A stretch of DNA of 64,000 nucleotides from Craterilacuibacter sinensis (GCF_009831765.1 NZ_WSSB01000007.1:78916-142915), one strand, 5' to 3'; counted from the stretch's first letter, positions 25,892 to 37,861 are shown. Notes: a model not told the origin generated them from the letters alone. Translations and numbers: made by a program.

Positions 25892-27718
25892 ATGTTTGAT
25901 TTCGTTCATAACAACAAATTTGCCATCAAGATCATTCTTGGTGCAGTAGCCCTGACCTTTGTCGGTTTCGGGGTAGGCAGCTATTCGTCAGTGGTGGATG
26001 ATCCTTATCTGGCCAAAGTCGGCGGCCAGAAGATCGTCAAGGCCGATCTTGACCGCGCACTTGAGGGGCAGCCTGCCAATGCAGCGACCCGCCAGGCGGC
26101 GCTGGAAAACCTGATCCGGCAGAATCTGGTACTGGCGGATGCCGAGGCGTCCAGCCTGTCTGTGGGCAGCACCGAGCTGCGCCGGGTGATCGCCTCGATA
26201 CCGGCCTTCCAGCAAGACGGAAAATTCAGTCCCGAGCGCTACAAGGAGTTTCTGGCCAGCCGTTACATGACGCCGGATGCGTTCGAAGCGCGCGTGCTGC
26301 AGGACATTACCCTGCAAAGCCAGTTGTTGCCTTATACCGGCAGCCATTTCGTATCACGTGCCGTTGCGGCGCGCATGGCTGCATTATTGGGTGAAACGCG
26401 CGATGTGCAGGCGATGGTGCTGCGCCCGCAGGCATTCGAAGCGGATATCAAGCTGGACGAGGCTGCGCTCAAGGCTTACTACGACGCCAATAAGGCGCGT
26501 TTCCGTACGCCGGATGCGGTGAAGCTTGATTATGTCGTACTGTCGCAGGCGCAACTGGCGGCCAAGGTCGACGTGAGCGATGCCGAGGCCCGCAAGTATT
26601 ACGAGACGCACGCCGCCGAGTTTGCCAGCGAAGAGCGCCGTGTTTCGCATATCCTGCTGACGGTCGATCAAGCCGCCAAGCCGGAAGTCAAAGCCAAGGT
26701 CAAGGCCGAGGCGGAGGCGCTGCTCAAGGAAGTGCGCGCAAATCCGGCTCGCTTTGCCGAGCTGGCCAAGACCCGCTCGCAGGATCCTGGCTCGGCAGCC
26801 AATGGCGGGGATCTGGGTTTCTTCGGTCGCGGTGCCATGGTCAAGCCGTTTGAAGACGTTGCTTTCAGTCTGAAAAAAGACCAGATCAGCGAAGTAGTCA
26901 GCACCGATTTCGGTTATCACATTCTCAAGCTGGACGAGATCAAGACGACCGATTTTGATGCCGTCAAAGCGCAAATCATCGAGCAGATGAAGCGCCAGAA
27001 GGCGACCGCCGAATACCGTGCAGCCGCCGAGAAGCTGGCCGATCTGGCTTACCAGCATGGCGATTCGCTCAAGGCGATTACGGATGCGCTGGGTCTGCCG
27101 GTTGAAAAGAGCGCGCTTGTGGTGCGTGGCAAGCCGGGCGAGGGCATTGCCGGCAATTCCAAGTTGCTGGAAGCCGTGTTTTCTGATGATGTGCTGAAAA
27201 AGAAGCACAACAGCGAACCGGTCGAGGTGGGTAACAATACGCTGGTCGTGGCACGCGTGGCCGAGTATCAGCCTGCTCACCAACAGACGCTGGCCGAAGT
27301 GACGCCGCTGATTCGTAGAGAACTGTTGCAGAAGGAGGGGGCCAAGCAGGCTGAGGAGAAGGGCAAGGCTTTGCTGACCGAACTCAAAGCTGGTAAGGCC
27401 GCTTCGCTAACAGGCTGGGGCGAGATGGTGCCGGTGTCGCGCCGTGCGCCACAGGGACTGCCGCTGGCTGATTTGCGTGCTTTGTTTGCCGTGTCTGCCA
27501 AGGTGCTGCCGGCCTACGCTGGTATCAAACATGACAATGGCGACTATGTGATCTACCGCATCGATAAGCTGGTGCCGGCTAAAAATGATAACCCGGCGGA
27601 ACTGGCCCAGCTTTCGGCTGTGATTGGCGAGATGTCATCCAATGCGCTGGTCAGTGCGTATCTGGAGAGCTTGCGTCAGAAGTATCCGGTGACGCTGAGT
27701 CAGCAGCCTGCCGAGTAA
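25892..27718 (+). CDS. ppiD: Periplasmic folding chaperone PpiD (SurA-N/parvulin)
   Basis: 608 residues from the ATG at 25892 ([17 protein letters not shown]), the family start; a GTG 24 nt upstream is possible. One N-terminal membrane anchor (about 9-28), a SurA-N-like chaperone region (about 35-190) and one parvulin PPIase domain (about 265-355: [38 protein letters not shown]). PpiD sits in the inner membrane next to SecYEG and helps secreted proteins fold. It follows lon-hupB as in E. coli, and ends at a strong terminator. Confidence 0.92.
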   Translation: MFDFVHNNKFAIKIILGAVALTFVGFGVGSYSSVVDDPYLAKVGGQKIVKADLDRALEGQPANAATRQAALENLIRQNLVLADAEASSLSVGSTELRRVIASIPAFQQDGKFSPERYKEFLASRYMTPDAFEARVLQDITLQSQLLPYTGSHFVSRAVAARMAALLGETRDVQAMVLRPQAFEADIKLDEAALKAYYDANKARFRTPDAVKLDYVVLSQAQLAAKVDVSDAEARKYYETHAAEFASEERRVSHILLTVDQAAKPEVKAKVKAEAEALLKEVRANPARFAELAKTRSQDPGSAANGGDLGFFGRGAMVKPFEDVAFSLKKDQISEVVSTDFGYHILKLDEIKTTDFDAVKAQIIEQMKRQKATAEYRAAAEKLADLAYQHGDSLKAITDALGLPVEKSALVVRGKPGEGIAGNSKLLEAVFSDDVLKKKHNSEPVEVGNNTLVVARVAEYQPAHQQTLAEVTPLIRRELLQKEGAKQAEEKGKALLTELKAGKAASLTGWGEMVPVSRRAPQGLPLADLRALFAVSAKVLPAYAGIKHDNGDYVIYRIDKLVPAKNDNPAELAQLSAVIGEMSSNALVSAYLESLRQKYPVTLSQQPAE

Positions 27719-27732
27719 ATTTTGAGTTTGAA

Positions 27733-27768
27733 CGCAAAAACGGGCGCTTGATGGCGCCCGTTTTTGCG
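27733..27768 (+). terminator. Intrinsic terminator after ppiD
   Basis: CGCAAAAACGGGCGC (27733-27747) is the exact inverse of GCGCCCGTTTTTGCG (27754-27768), a 15-bp stem with 6-nt loop. Confidence 0.9.
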
Positions 27769-27943
27769 TTGTCAATTTGCCTTGGCTGTTTGTTAGTAGC
27801 CCGAGATTGAAGGCTATTTGTTTGTAATCAAATAGCTTAAGAATAAATTATCGTAATATAAAATAATGGTATTGTTATTTGTTATTCATGCTGGCTGTGC
27901 CTTGTAGCCTTATTTTGGCAGCGATTGCCTATTGGAGTGTTCA

Positions 27944-29335
27944 ATGTTTGTTTCTATCCGAAGCTTGAAGCAATTCCTGCGGCCATTAAGCACAGCAACG
28001 CAGCGTGGAGTCGATCTGACCTTGGTATTGCCGGAAGGGCGCTCTGCACTCTCTGATATGGCTGGCCTGATTAACCGCCTGTTTCGCCATCTTCATCAGG
28101 CAATAGGCAAAATTGCCGGCCATGCCATCAATTTGTCGCAATTGGCGACGCCCTTGTCGGAAATGGCCGGCAAGCTCGAAGCACGCGCCCAGGCCCAGCA
28201 GCAGTACGCCGAACAAATAGGCCGTGCCAGTCAGGAGTTGTCTGTCACCGTGCAATCGATTGCCAATAGCGCGGCCGAGGCATCGTCTTTTTCCGGTGAG
28301 GTCGCGCAGGCGGTGAGTAATGCCAACGCCAGCGATCAGCAAAACCGCCGGCAAATCGAGGCCATAGGCAGTAGCACCGAGACACTGGCCCGGCAGATGG
28401 ACTTGTTGAAAACCAGTTCTGACTCGATCGGTGAAGTCGTCGAGCTGATCAAGAGTATTGCCGACCGTACCCGTTTACTGTCGCTTAATGCGGCGATCGA
28501 GGCGGCGCGTGCTGGTGAAGAGGGGCGCGGCTTTGCTGTGGTTGCCGATGAGGTGCGCAAACTGGCTGACCAGACTACACAGGCCACGCAGAGTGTGGAA
28601 ACGCTCTTGGCCAATATCCAGCAGCAGGTGGCGACCTCGGGCGTGACCATGCAGCAGATGGCCAGTCTGGTGCAGCAGGGTATTGTGGTGTCGGGGGAAG
28701 CCGGCGAATCGATCAAGGCTGCTTCGCGCGATATTACGGTCCTGATTGAGCATGTGCATGTGATCGCCGACGCCAGCGGTGCGCAAAGTGCCAAAGTAGC
28801 CGCCATTGCCAGCCAGATAGACGGCGTCGTGGAGGGGGCAAGACAACAGTTGGACGACGCCCATGCCTTGGCGCAAAGCGCTGTCAAGGTGCGTGAAGAT
28901 AGCGATGCCTTGTTGGGCGAGGTCGGAAAATTCCGTCTGGAGGGCCACCAGCAAAGCCGAGACCGGATCGCGCAGGCACTGCAAAGCTGGCAGTTGGAGC
29001 AGCTGGATGGAGAGGATCTGGATCGCAAGCTGGTGGCTTTGTGCCGGCAGGAACCCTCCCTAGAAATGGCGTGTGTGACCGATGCCCGGGGGCGTCAGGT
29101 CTCTGCCGATGTGGCGCCCGGCCATTTCGATTTGTCTGGCCGTAACAACGACTGGCATGACCGGCGCTGGTTTCAGGATGCAGTCAGGGCGCGGGCCTTG
29201 GTGGTGTCTGACCTGTACCGTTCGGTTGATACCGACCAGTATTGCTTTACCCTCTCTGCACCTTTGTTTAATGCAGCCGGGCAGTTATTAGGTGTCTTCG
29301 AGGGGGATGTGCGTTTTAACCATATTGTTGCTTAA
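27944..29335 (+). CDS. Soluble chemoreceptor with C-terminal Cache/PDC-like domain
   Basis: 463 residues from the ATG at 27944, chosen for GGAG at 27934-27937. No membrane segment. The methyl-accepting coiled coil comes first (about 40-330), with the signalling hairpin [32 protein letters not shown] (about 180-212, named in parts: [22 protein letters not shown]). The last 120 residues look like a Cache (PDC) sensor fold: [46 protein letters not shown] and [11 protein letters not shown]. Cache domains are normally extracytoplasmic and N-terminal to the coiled coil, so the order and location are unusual. Likely a cytoplasmic chemoreceptor; ligand unknown. First gene of a signalling cluster. Confidence 0.82.
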   Translation: MFVSIRSLKQFLRPLSTATQRGVDLTLVLPEGRSALSDMAGLINRLFRHLHQAIGKIAGHAINLSQLATPLSEMAGKLEARAQAQQQYAEQIGRASQELSVTVQSIANSAAEASSFSGEVAQAVSNANASDQQNRRQIEAIGSSTETLARQMDLLKTSSDSIGEVVELIKSIADRTRLLSLNAAIEAARAGEEGRGFAVVADEVRKLADQTTQATQSVETLLANIQQQVATSGVTMQQMASLVQQGIVVSGEAGESIKAASRDITVLIEHVHVIADASGAQSAKVAAIASQIDGVVEGARQQLDDAHALAQSAVKVREDSDALLGEVGKFRLEGHQQSRDRIAQALQSWQLEQLDGEDLDRKLVALCRQEPSLEMACVTDARGRQVSADVAPGHFDLSGRNNDWHDRRWFQDAVRARALVVSDLYRSVDTDQYCFTLSAPLFNAAGQLLGVFEGDVRFNHIVA

Positions 29336-29646
29336 ACGTTGAGAGGCTAGCGTGGGGAGCTTGCTTGTCGGCAGGCTCTGCGCGCTAGCCTGCGCTGTGT
29401 TTGATTCCCACCTGGGGTATTCATGCCCCAGCAAAAACGCCCTGTCCATTCTGTTCCTATTCATTTGCATCTTGCACTACTGCGAGTAAGGCGCTGTATG
29501 CGGCCATAAACGCTGTGGCATGTGTTGGCGTGCTGCAATCAATAACCTTGTAACTGTTATGGATAAAATGATGTAAAATATTACTTATAATAAATATTAC
29601 TGAGTCAGCCGGAATGGGGTGGCTCATTTATTAGTGGTTGATCTTC
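29336..29646. other. Intergenic region with two hairpins and AT-rich promoter zone
   Basis: About 310 nt without a gene. AGGCTAGCG (29344-29352) pairs with CGCTAGCCT (29383-29391), a probable weak terminator of the chemoreceptor gene; CTGGGG (29412-29417) pairs with CCCCAG (29426-29431). The last 80 nt before the kinase gene are strongly AT-rich with several TATAAT-like hexamers, so the promoter of the kinase operon probably lies there. Confidence 0.5.
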
Positions 29647-32259
29647 ATGTATTTATCGGATGGTCGTGATTTGTCTGCAGATGCTGCATCGCAGCATCTG
29701 CTTGCCTTTGCTGCACGCCTGCTTTGCGGCACAGTTTCCATTTTGCCCATCGTGGATGGGGAGGGCGGGCAGATTGCTGCTGAGCGTTTACCGCTTTGTC
29801 TGGATGGGGTGGCGGTCGCCAGTTTGTCTTGCGTGCGGATGGCAGAGCATGAACCGGATGAGCACTGGAAACAGGACTTTGCAGCTCTTGCCCGGCTGTG
29901 TGAAGAGCAGCTGCAACAGCAGCAACGCTTCCTTCAGGCACGGCAGCAGCATCAGGCGGTGCTGGACAATGCCGCCGACGCGATTGTCGTGATCGATCAG
30001 TCTGGGATTATCCAGTCAGCCAATCACGCTTGTGAGCGCCTGTTCGGCTATGCCTTGAGCGAACTGCTGGGCAGTAATGTGAATATGCTGATGGGGGGCG
30101 CGGAGCGCGCGGCACATGACGGCTATCTGGCCCGTTATCTGCTGACCGGCCACGCCAGCATTATCGGCATCGGGCGTGAGGTCAGGGTCAGGCACAAGCA
30201 TGGCCACACGTTGCCGGCACGGCTATCTATTGGAGAGTCGGTGATAGGCGGACAGCGCTTGTTTACCGGCATTTTGCATGATTTGACCGCCCGCAAGGCG
30301 GTTCAGCTGGAGCTGGAAAACCAGCGTCTGAAACTGGATACCCTGCTTAATGCATCGCCCAACCCGATTGTGGGCAAGGATCTGAACGGCCGTTACACCT
30401 TTGCCAATGCGGCGGCATCCGCGTTGCTGGGTATTGAACACCAGTCTGTCCAGGGTAAGACCGATCACGAGTTGTTCCCGCCCGAGCTTGCCGACAGGAT
30501 TGTGGCGCTGGACAGGCAGGTTATGGGCAGCGGTGAGCCTTGTGCCGAATTAGTACATTATTATCGCGATGCCGAAGCCGGTCAGCCTGCGCGTGAACTG
30601 TGGATCAATATGAGCAAGGCACCATGGCGGAATGTCCATGGTCAGATTACCGGTCTGGTTGCCGTAGGCCACGATGTCAGCGAACAACAGCGCAGCGAAC
30701 AAAAAGCGCAGGCGGCCAGGCAGCAATTACTGACCGCGATCGAGAATATTCCCGACGGATTTGCGCTGTATGGCGAGGATGATTGTCTGCTGCTGTGCAA
30801 CCGGCGCTATCAGGCGCTGTATCCACTGATTGCCGACCGGATGCAGGCGGGAACCCCTTTTGCCGACATCTTGCGGGCCGGTGTGGCACGCGGGCAATTC
30901 AGCGACGCCATCGGCAATGAAGAGGAATGGATCGCGTGGCGTCTGGCACAAAGCCGGCAGCAGCAGAGCAGCTTTATCTATCCGCTGGACGGCGGCCGCT
31001 GGCTGAAGGTTGCCAATTGCCGGGTAAGCGGTCTTGGCTGGCTGAGTGTCCAGACCGATATTACCGAGCTTAAAGCGGCACAAGAAGCGGCCTTGAGTGC
31101 CAGTCGTGCCAAGGACGAGTTTTTGTCCAGCATGAGTCACGAGCTAAGAACACCGATGAATGCCATTCTCGGTTTTGCCCAGTTAATGGAAAACAGCCAG
31201 CGCGACCCGCTCACCGACAAACAGAAAAAACAGGTCGGGCATATCCGTCAGGCGGGCAGCCACTTGTTGGGCTTGATCAATGAGGTACTGGATCTGGCCA
31301 GTATCGAGTCCGGCAAGCTGACGCTGTCGTCGGAAAACGTACAGGTCAATGAGCTGGCCGAGGAGACGCTGGCGCTGGCGTCATCGCTGATCGGCAACCG
31401 GAATATCATTTTGCAGCAGCAAGGCAGCGAACGCCTGATGGTGCGGGCCGACCGCATGCGCCTGCGTCAGGTGCTGCTGAATCTGCTTGGCAATGCCATC
31501 AAGTATCACCATGCATCCGGCGGCCATATTGCCGTACGCATCGGCCTGTCTCCCGCCTCGGTGCAGATGGTGCGCATTGTCGTCGAGGACGATGGCCCCG
31601 GTATCGCCGGCGACAAATTGCATTTGCTGTTTCAGCCTTTTCAGCGGCTGGGGCAGGAGCAGGGGCAGATTGAAGGTACCGGTGTCGGCCTGGCCATCTG
31701 CAAACGCCTGCTGGAACATATGCAAGGCAGTATTGGTGTCGACACTGTGGAGACAGGAGGAACCCGCTTCTGGTTGGACCTGCCTGGTGTTGACCCGGTC
31801 GATGTCGCAGCGGGCAAGGCGAGTGAAAGCAAGGGGGCCTTGCCGGCGGTGCAAATTGGGCAAAAGACGGTGCTGTATATCGAGGACAACCCGCAAAATT
31901 GCCAGTTGATGCAGGACATCATGGAGGAATACCCGGCATGGCGGCTTGTTCTTGCTTCGGATGCCCAGAGTGGTCTTGCGCTGGCCATATGCGGGCAACC
32001 GGATTTGATCCTGATGGATATCAATCTGCCTGGCATGGATGGTTTTGCCGCGCGCCAGGCACTGCTGCAGCATGAGGAAACCCGTACGATCCCTGTCGTC
32101 GCGCTGAGTGCCAATGCCATGGAACATAGCGTGCGCCGGGCGCATAAGGCCGGTTTTGCCGATTATCTGACCAAGCCGGTCGATCTTGCCGCCCTGAATA
32201 AGGTGCTGCAGTGCTGGCTGAATCCACTGACCGAGACACCTGCTTCATGGACAGTTTGA
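29647..32259 (+). CDS. Hybrid sensor histidine kinase with three PAS domains and a receiver
   Basis: 870 residues from the ATG at 29647 (a TTG 9 nt upstream is possible); no membrane segment. A short N-terminal region, then PAS 1 (about 100-215, DNAADAIVVIDQSGIIQSAN in part), PAS 2 (about 225-345, LLNASPNPIVGKDLNGRYTFAN in part) and a PAS-like fold 3 (about 360-470). HisKA domain with the phosphorylated His near 498 in SMSHELRTP, HATPase with NLLGNAIKYH, DDGPGIAGD and GTGVGLAI, and a C-terminal receiver with Asp near 791 in LMDINLPGMDGF. The gene overlaps the HD-GYP response regulator by 13 nt, so they are partners. Cytoplasmic sensing; signal unknown. Confidence 0.9.
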   Translation: MYLSDGRDLSADAASQHLLAFAARLLCGTVSILPIVDGEGGQIAAERLPLCLDGVAVASLSCVRMAEHEPDEHWKQDFAALARLCEEQLQQQQRFLQARQQHQAVLDNAADAIVVIDQSGIIQSANHACERLFGYALSELLGSNVNMLMGGAERAAHDGYLARYLLTGHASIIGIGREVRVRHKHGHTLPARLSIGESVIGGQRLFTGILHDLTARKAVQLELENQRLKLDTLLNASPNPIVGKDLNGRYTFANAAASALLGIEHQSVQGKTDHELFPPELADRIVALDRQVMGSGEPCAELVHYYRDAEAGQPARELWINMSKAPWRNVHGQITGLVAVGHDVSEQQRSEQKAQAARQQLLTAIENIPDGFALYGEDDCLLLCNRRYQALYPLIADRMQAGTPFADILRAGVARGQFSDAIGNEEEWIAWRLAQSRQQQSSFIYPLDGGRWLKVANCRVSGLGWLSVQTDITELKAAQEAALSASRAKDEFLSSMSHELRTPMNAILGFAQLMENSQRDPLTDKQKKQVGHIRQAGSHLLGLINEVLDLASIESGKLTLSSENVQVNELAEETLALASSLIGNRNIILQQQGSERLMVRADRMRLRQVLLNLLGNAIKYHHASGGHIAVRIGLSPASVQMVRIVVEDDGPGIAGDKLHLLFQPFQRLGQEQGQIEGTGVGLAICKRLLEHMQGSIGVDTVETGGTRFWLDLPGVDPVDVAAGKASESKGALPAVQIGQKTVLYIEDNPQNCQLMQDIMEEYPAWRLVLASDAQSGLALAICGQPDLILMDINLPGMDGFAARQALLQHEETRTIPVVALSANAMEHSVRRAHKAGFADYLTKPVDLAALNKVLQCWLNPLTETPASWTV

Positions 32260-33335
32260 CCCGATTGCATATTCTGCTGGTGGACGACAAACCCACCAAT
32301 CTGGCCGTACTGGAAGACTTGCTCGATGACGCAGGCTACAAGGCGGTGCATTCTATCGGCGATCCCCGGCAGGTGATGCCGTATCTGGCGAGCCATTCGG
32401 TTGATCTGGTATTGCTGGATATCCGCATGCCGTACCTGAGCGGGCTTGATCTTCTGCAACAGATGCAGGCTTATTTCAGCCATGAGCCACAGGCCATGCC
32501 GCCGGTCATGGTGCTGACGGCGGAGAGCGATGAGTTGACCCGCGAACAGGCGTTGCGTCTGGGGGCGCGTGACTTTCTGGGTAAACCATTTCTGCATTGG
32601 GAAGTTTTGCTGCGGGTAGAGAACCTACTCCGTGTCCGGCAGTATTACCGGAGTACCCGCGCACGCGCAGCCGAACTTGAGCATGCGCTGTCCCGGCGCG
32701 AACGCGAGCTGCAACAGGCCCAGCTGGAAATCGTGCGCCGTCTGGCGCAGGCCGCCGAGTTTCGCGACAACGAAACCGGCATGCATGTAGAGCGTATGAG
32801 CCGCATGGCACAGTTGCTGGCGCGTCTGGCCGGCTGCGATGACGATTTTTGCGCCATGCTGCTGCATGCCAGCTCCTTGCATGATCTGGGCAAGATCGGC
32901 ATTCCCGATGCCATCCTGCTCAAGCCGGGACGGCTGGAGGACGACGAGATGCGCATCATGCGCGAGCATGCCCGTATCGGTCAGCGCATCCTGTCCAATC
33001 ATCCATCTGCCTTGATGCAGATGGCCGCGATCATTGCCGCCACCCACCATGAGAAGTGGGACGGTAGTGGTTACCCTGAGAGTCTGGCGGGGGAGACTAT
33101 TCCGCTAAGCGGCCGGATCTGTGCATTGGTCGATGTATTCGATGCCCTGTGTTCCGAACGCCCCTACAAGAAGGCGTGGAGCGAGAGCGATGCGGCGGCG
33201 CTGATCGCCCGGGAGGCCGGCCGTCATTTCGACCCTGCGCTGGTCGCACTTTTCCTGCAGCACCTGCCTGAATTCCAGGCTATTCGTCTGGCCAACCCGG
33301 ATCTGATCGCGGCCGGCGAACTTCAATATGTATAA
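32247..33335 (+). CDS. HD-GYP response regulator, c-di-GMP phosphodiesterase
   Basis: 362 residues from the ATG at 32247, overlapping the kinase stop by 13 nt. Receiver domain (about 5-120) with Asp near 57 in [12 protein letters not shown] and Lys in GKPF. HD-GYP domain (about 170-345): [10 protein letters not shown] (about 211), [12 protein letters not shown] (about 270) and [16 protein letters not shown]; the HD ligands and the GYP triplet are intact, so it should be an active hydrolase of cyclic-di-GMP to GMP/pGpG. Phosphate from the upstream hybrid kinase probably controls it. Followed 14 nt later by a chemoreceptor. Confidence 0.92.
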   Translation: MDSLTRLHILLVDDKPTNLAVLEDLLDDAGYKAVHSIGDPRQVMPYLASHSVDLVLLDIRMPYLSGLDLLQQMQAYFSHEPQAMPPVMVLTAESDELTREQALRLGARDFLGKPFLHWEVLLRVENLLRVRQYYRSTRARAAELEHALSRRERELQQAQLEIVRRLAQAAEFRDNETGMHVERMSRMAQLLARLAGCDDDFCAMLLHASSLHDLGKIGIPDAILLKPGRLEDDEMRIMREHARIGQRILSNHPSALMQMAAIIAATHHEKWDGSGYPESLAGETIPLSGRICALVDVFDALCSERPYKKAWSESDAAALIAREAGRHFDPALVALFLQHLPEFQAIRLANPDLIAAGELQYV

Positions 33336-33349
33336 GCAAAGAGAAACTG

Positions 33350-34999
33350 ATGATGAGTAGCCTCCATGTGGCGCGCCGTGGCATAAGCATGCGCAGCAAA
33401 CTGTATCTGCTGGTCGCGCTGGCGGTCAGCGGATTGATTGTCCTGGGCATGACTGCGCTGTATATGCAGCGCCAGGCCTTGCTGGGCGATCGTATCGACA
33501 AGGTCAAAGGTTTGGTCGAGAGTACGGTCAGCATGGTTGGTTTTTATGAGGACGAGGCCCGTCAGGGACGGCTTGCCACCGAACAGGCACAGCGTCTGGC
33601 TTTGGCCGCCATCAGCCGGCAGCGCTTTGATGGCGAAGAATATTTCTTTGTGCTCGACCGGGAGCTGAGCTGGATTGCCCACGGTGTTAACCCAAAATTG
33701 GTCGGGCAATCCATCAGGGGTAAAACGGATGCCAATGGTGCGGATCTTGGTGCGCTGTTTGGTACGTCGATCCAGCGCGGTGGCGGTGTGGTCGAATATG
33801 TATGGGCCAAGCCCGGTGCGGCTGCGCCCGTCGGCAAGATCTCCTATGTCGCAAGCAGCAAGGACTGGGGCTGGAGTGTAGGAACCGGCATCTATATCGA
33901 TGATATCGACGCGTTTTTCTGGCGCCAGGCCATCATGCTGCTGGGCGTGGGCACACTGGTGATGCTGGCCTTGCTGGCGGCCAGCACGCTGATTATCCGC
34001 GGCCTGCTTAAGGGGCTGGGCGGCGATCCGGCCTACGCCATCGAGGTGGTCAGGGTTATTGCGTCGGGTCACCTGGGCGAGCATATCAAGGTTAAGCAAG
34101 GGGACAGCACCAGCCTGATTGCCGCTATCGGGCAGATGCAGGACCAGCTCAAGGACTTGATCGGCAATATCATCGATTCGGCCGACAAGCTGGGGAATAT
34201 GGCGGAGGGCATCGAGCGCCATGCTGAAATCAATGCCGGCAACTCCGAGCAACAAAGTCAGGCTGCCGCTTCGATGGCGGCAGCAATCGAGGAGCTGACC
34301 ACCAGTATCCACCATATTGCTGACCATGCGGGCATGGCGCGAGAACAATCGCAGGCCTCCGGCGAAATTTCGCGTGAAAGTGGCGAGGTAATTACCCGTG
34401 CTGTCAGTGAAATTGAGGGAATCAGTCGCGAAGTCGGTACGGCCAGCGTGTCTATTGCCGAGCTGACGGACAAGACAGCATCCATACGCAGCATTATGGA
34501 GGTCATTAGTGATGTGGCCGACCAGACCAATTTGCTGGCGCTGAATGCGGCTATTGAGGCTGCGCGTGCCGGCGAGCAAGGGCGCGGTTTTGCTGTGGTG
34601 GCCGATGAGGTCAGGAAGCTCGCCGAGCGCACCACCCAGTCTACCCAGCAGATTGCCGCGATGATCGCGGCCATTCAGGGCGTGTCGGATGCCTCGATTC
34701 ATACCATAGGCGATGCCGTCAAACGGGCGGAAAATGGCGTGGCGCTGGCGGAGCAGGGCGGGCAGGCCATCGTGCGCATTCAGCAAAGCGCCAGCAGTAT
34801 TGTGGCCGTGGTCAGTGATATCTCGCATTCTCTGACTGAGCAAAGTCAGGCCAGCAGCGAGATTGCCCGCCATGTGGAGCAGATTTCACAGGGTGCAGCC
34901 AGCAATGCCGTCGTGGCACATGAAACGTCCAAAGCGACGGTTGCCTTGCATCAGCTCACGCATGAGTTGCGCAAAACGGTGGCTTCGTTCCGCGTGTAG
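33350..34999 (+). CDS. Methyl-accepting chemotaxis protein with single Cache domain
   Basis: 549 residues. TM1 (about 18-38), a periplasmic sCache_2 domain (about 40-190, [36 protein letters not shown] in parts), TM2 (about 198-220), HAMP, then the methyl-accepting domain with its signalling tip near 397 ([17 protein letters not shown]). sCache_2 receptors bind small carboxylates in known cases. Cotranscribed with the HD-GYP regulator and ended by a strong terminator. No C-terminal pentapeptide for CheR docking (ends VASFRV). Confidence 0.92.
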   Translation: MMSSLHVARRGISMRSKLYLLVALAVSGLIVLGMTALYMQRQALLGDRIDKVKGLVESTVSMVGFYEDEARQGRLATEQAQRLALAAISRQRFDGEEYFFVLDRELSWIAHGVNPKLVGQSIRGKTDANGADLGALFGTSIQRGGGVVEYVWAKPGAAAPVGKISYVASSKDWGWSVGTGIYIDDIDAFFWRQAIMLLGVGTLVMLALLAASTLIIRGLLKGLGGDPAYAIEVVRVIASGHLGEHIKVKQGDSTSLIAAIGQMQDQLKDLIGNIIDSADKLGNMAEGIERHAEINAGNSEQQSQAAASMAAAIEELTTSIHHIADHAGMAREQSQASGEISRESGEVITRAVSEIEGISREVGTASVSIAELTDKTASIRSIMEVISDVADQTNLLALNAAIEAARAGEQGRGFAVVADEVRKLAERTTQSTQQIAAMIAAIQGVSDASIHTIGDAVKRAENGVALAEQGGQAIVRIQQSASSIVAVVSDISHSLTEQSQASSEIARHVEQISQGAASNAVVAHETSKATVALHQLTHELRKTVASFRV

Positions 35000-35020
35000 T
35001 ATTTGCACAGAAGAGGACGC

Positions 35021-35053
35021 AAAAAAGCGGCGGGTTGTGCCCGCCGCTTTTAT
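35021..35053. terminator. Bidirectional intrinsic terminator between chemoreceptor and alaS
   Basis: AAAAGCGGCGGG (35023-35034) pairs with CCCGCCGCTTTT (35040-35051); A-run and T-run on both sides serve both convergent genes. Confidence 0.9.
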
Positions 35054-35065
35054 CTTGCCTTGCGT

Positions 35066-37696
35066 TTACAGCTTGCCGGCAACAAAGCCTTCGACGCTGG
35101 CTACAGCCTGTGCCAGGTTCTCGACCTGGGTGCCACCCGCCTGAGCAAAGTCCGGACGGCCGCCACCTTTGCCGCCAACTTGCTGGGCGACAAAGTTAAC
35201 CAGTTCGCCTGCCTTGAGCTTGCCGGTCAGATCCGCCGTCACCGCAGCGACCAGCGATACCTTGCCCTCGCTAGTGGTGGCCAGCAGGATGATGCCCGAG
35301 CCCAGCTTGTCCTTGAGCTTTTCGGCGGTTTCCTTCAGACCGGCATTGTCGACGCCTTCCAGAGTCGTGGCGATCAGTTTCACGCCGGCGACGGTTTGGG
35401 CATTGTCGGCCAGTTCGGCGCTGGCGGCAGCGGCGAGCTTGACCTTGAGCTTTGCCATCTCCTTTTCCAGCGCCTTAAGATCGGACTGCAGAGCGCTGAT
35501 TTTGGTCACGACTTCGGCCGTGCCTTGTGCCTTGAGCGCGACGGCTGCCTGCTTGAGCAGGGCATCCTGTTCCTGCGCCCAGAGGATGGCGCCTTCGCCA
35601 GTGACCGCTTCGATACGGCGCACGCCGGCTGCGATGCCGCCTTCGGACACGATCTTGAAGAAGCCGATATCACCGGTGCGGTTCACATGGGTGCCGCCGC
35701 ACAGTTCCATCGAGTGCTCGCCCATCTTCAGTACGCGCACTTCGTCGCCGTACTTCTCGCCGAACAGGCCGGTGGCACCGGCTTTCATTGCGTCATCGTA
35801 AGGCATCACCGTCGCCGAAACCTCGGCGTTATGCGCCACCATGCGGTTGACGATGCGCTCGATCTCGGCGATCTGCTCGCTGCTGACGGCTTCGCCATGC
35901 GAGAAGTCGAAGCGAGTACGCTCGGAGGTGACCAGAGAGCCTTTCTGTGCCACATGGTTGCCCAGTACATGGTGCAAGGCGCTATGCAGCAAGTGGGTGG
36001 CAGAGTGGTTGCGTGCCGTTGCCAGGCGGGTGTGCAGGTCGATGGTGGCGGTCACGCTGTCACCCAGCTTGAGTTCGCCGCGTGCCAGTACGCCTTTGTG
36101 TCCGAAGACGGCCGACTGGATTTTCTGGGTGTCGGTCACATCGAACAGGGCATTGATACCACCGGTCACCGAGATCGTGCCGCTGTCGCCGATCTGGCCA
36201 CCGCCTTCGGCGTAGAACGGGGTGTTGTCCAGAACGACAATGCCTTCGTCGCCGGCATTCAGATACTCGACCGGCTGGTTGTCCTTGTAAAGGGCCAGTA
36301 CGCGGGCGTCGGTGCTGTGCTGGCTGTAGCCTTCAAAGCAGGTGTCGGCACCGCTGTAGTCAACATTGCCGGTCATCTTGAAGCTGGAGGCAGCGCGGGC
36401 GCGTTCGCGCTGGGCGTTCATTTCCACTTCGAAACCGGCCAGATCGACTTCGATGCCGCGTTCGCGGCCGATGTCGGCGGTCAGGTCAACCGGGAAGCCG
36501 TAGGTGTCATACAGCTTGAATACGGTGGCGCCATCCAGCGCCTTGCCGTCTTTCAGTGCCGACTCCAGCAGGCCCATGCCCTTGTCCAGCGTCTCGGCAA
36601 ACTTGATTTCTTCTTGCTTGAGCGCGTCTTCCACTTCGGCCTGCTTCATGCGCAGTTCCGGATAGGCATCGCCCATCTCGGCGGCCAGATCGGCAACCAG
36701 CTTGTGGAAGAACAGGCCCTTCTGGCCCAGCTTGTAACCGTGGCGGATGGCGCGGCGGATAATGCGGCGCAATACATAGCCGCGGCCATCGTTGGACGGG
36801 ATCACGCCGTCGGCGATCAGGAAAGAGCAGGCACGGATATGGTCGGCAATCACCTTGAGCGAAGGCTCGTCCATGCTGAAAGCGATGCCGGTTTCGCGCG
36901 CGGCGGCCTTAAGCAGTGCCTGGAACAGGTCGATTTCGTAGTTGGCGTGTACGCCCTGCATGACGGCCGAGATGCGCTCCAGACCCATGCCGGTGTCGAC
37001 CGATGGCTTGGGCAATGGATGCAGCGTGCCCGACTCGTCACGGTTGAACTGCATGAACACGTTGTTCCAGATCTCGATGAAACGGTCGCCGTCTTCTTCC
37101 GGGCTTCCCGGAGGGCCGCCCCAGATGTGGTCGCCGTGGTCGTAGAAAATTTCGGTGCACGGGCCGCACGGGCCGGTATCGCCCATGGTCCAGAAGTTGT
37201 CGGAGGCGTAGGCGGCACCCTTGTTGTCGCCGATGCGCACGATCTTGTCGGCCGGGATGCCGATTTCCTTGTTCCAGATCTCGAACGCTTCATCATCCGT
37301 CGCATAGACGGTGACCATCAGCTTTTCCTTGGGCAGGGCCAGCCAGTCTTTGCCGGTCAAAAACTCCCACGCGTAGTGGATGGCATCGCGCTTGAAGTAG
37401 TCGCCGAAGCTGAAGTTGCCCAGCATCTCGAAGAAGGTATGGTGGCGGGCGGTGTAACCGACGTTTTCCAGGTCGTTATGCTTGCCGCCGGCGCGTACGC
37501 ATTTCTGGCTGGTGGTGGCGCGGCTGTATGGGCGCTTGTCAAAACCGAGGAACACGTCCTTGAACTGGTTCATGCCGGCATTGGTGAACAGCAGGGTTGG
37601 GTCTTCCCACGGCACCAGCGAGCTGGAGCTCACGATCTGGTGGCCTTTGGAGGCGAAGAAGTCGAGGTACTTCTGGCGGATTTCCGAAGTTTTCAT
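35066..37696 (-). CDS. alaS: Alanyl-tRNA synthetase
   Basis: 876 residues from the ATG at 37694-37696, identical in length to E. coli AlaRS; ribosome site is weak. Class II catalytic core ([22 protein letters not shown]; motif 3 [10 protein letters not shown]), editing domain with zinc ligands [11 protein letters not shown] (about 567) and [13 protein letters not shown] (about 668), and C-terminal C-Ala coiled coil and DHHA1-like region ([15 protein letters not shown]). Charges tRNA-Ala. Order recA-recX-alaS is the same as in E. coli; the gap to recX is 165 nt. Confidence 0.97.
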   Translation of the reverse strand: MKTSEIRQKYLDFFASKGHQIVSSSSLVPWEDPTLLFTNAGMNQFKDVFLGFDKRPYSRATTSQKCVRAGGKHNDLENVGYTARHHTFFEMLGNFSFGDYFKRDAIHYAWEFLTGKDWLALPKEKLMVTVYATDDEAFEIWNKEIGIPADKIVRIGDNKGAAYASDNFWTMGDTGPCGPCTEIFYDHGDHIWGGPPGSPEEDGDRFIEIWNNVFMQFNRDESGTLHPLPKPSVDTGMGLERISAVMQGVHANYEIDLFQALLKAAARETGIAFSMDEPSLKVIADHIRACSFLIADGVIPSNDGRGYVLRRIIRRAIRHGYKLGQKGLFFHKLVADLAAEMGDAYPELRMKQAEVEDALKQEEIKFAETLDKGMGLLESALKDGKALDGATVFKLYDTYGFPVDLTADIGRERGIEVDLAGFEVEMNAQRERARAASSFKMTGNVDYSGADTCFEGYSQHSTDARVLALYKDNQPVEYLNAGDEGIVVLDNTPFYAEGGGQIGDSGTISVTGGINALFDVTDTQKIQSAVFGHKGVLARGELKLGDSVTATIDLHTRLATARNHSATHLLHSALHHVLGNHVAQKGSLVTSERTRFDFSHGEAVSSEQIAEIERIVNRMVAHNAEVSATVMPYDDAMKAGATGLFGEKYGDEVRVLKMGEHSMELCGGTHVNRTGDIGFFKIVSEGGIAAGVRRIEAVTGEGAILWAQEQDALLKQAAVALKAQGTAEVVTKISALQSDLKALEKEMAKLKVKLAAAASAELADNAQTVAGVKLIATTLEGVDNAGLKETAEKLKDKLGSGIILLATTSEGKVSLVAAVTADLTGKLKAGELVNFVAQQVGGKGGGRPDFAQAGGTQVENLAQAVASVEGFVAGKL

Positions 37697-37861
37697 TTTT
37701 GGATAGTGTCGCAATGCAAAATTGAGAGCCCCAGTATGCCGGGGTGCAGAGTAAGCTGGGCTTGATTTTGGCAAGGCTGATGCGGCGGTGCAAGCCTTGC
37801 GCGGCGCTGGAGCGTGATTTTTGCGGTAAACAGAGGAAAATAGGCGGTGAAACTGCGACCG

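Noticed and set aside
35003-37765. 920-residue plus-strand frame opposite alaS
   Set aside because: Antisense mirror of the alaS gene, caused by GC-rich third positions; no ribosome site or family.
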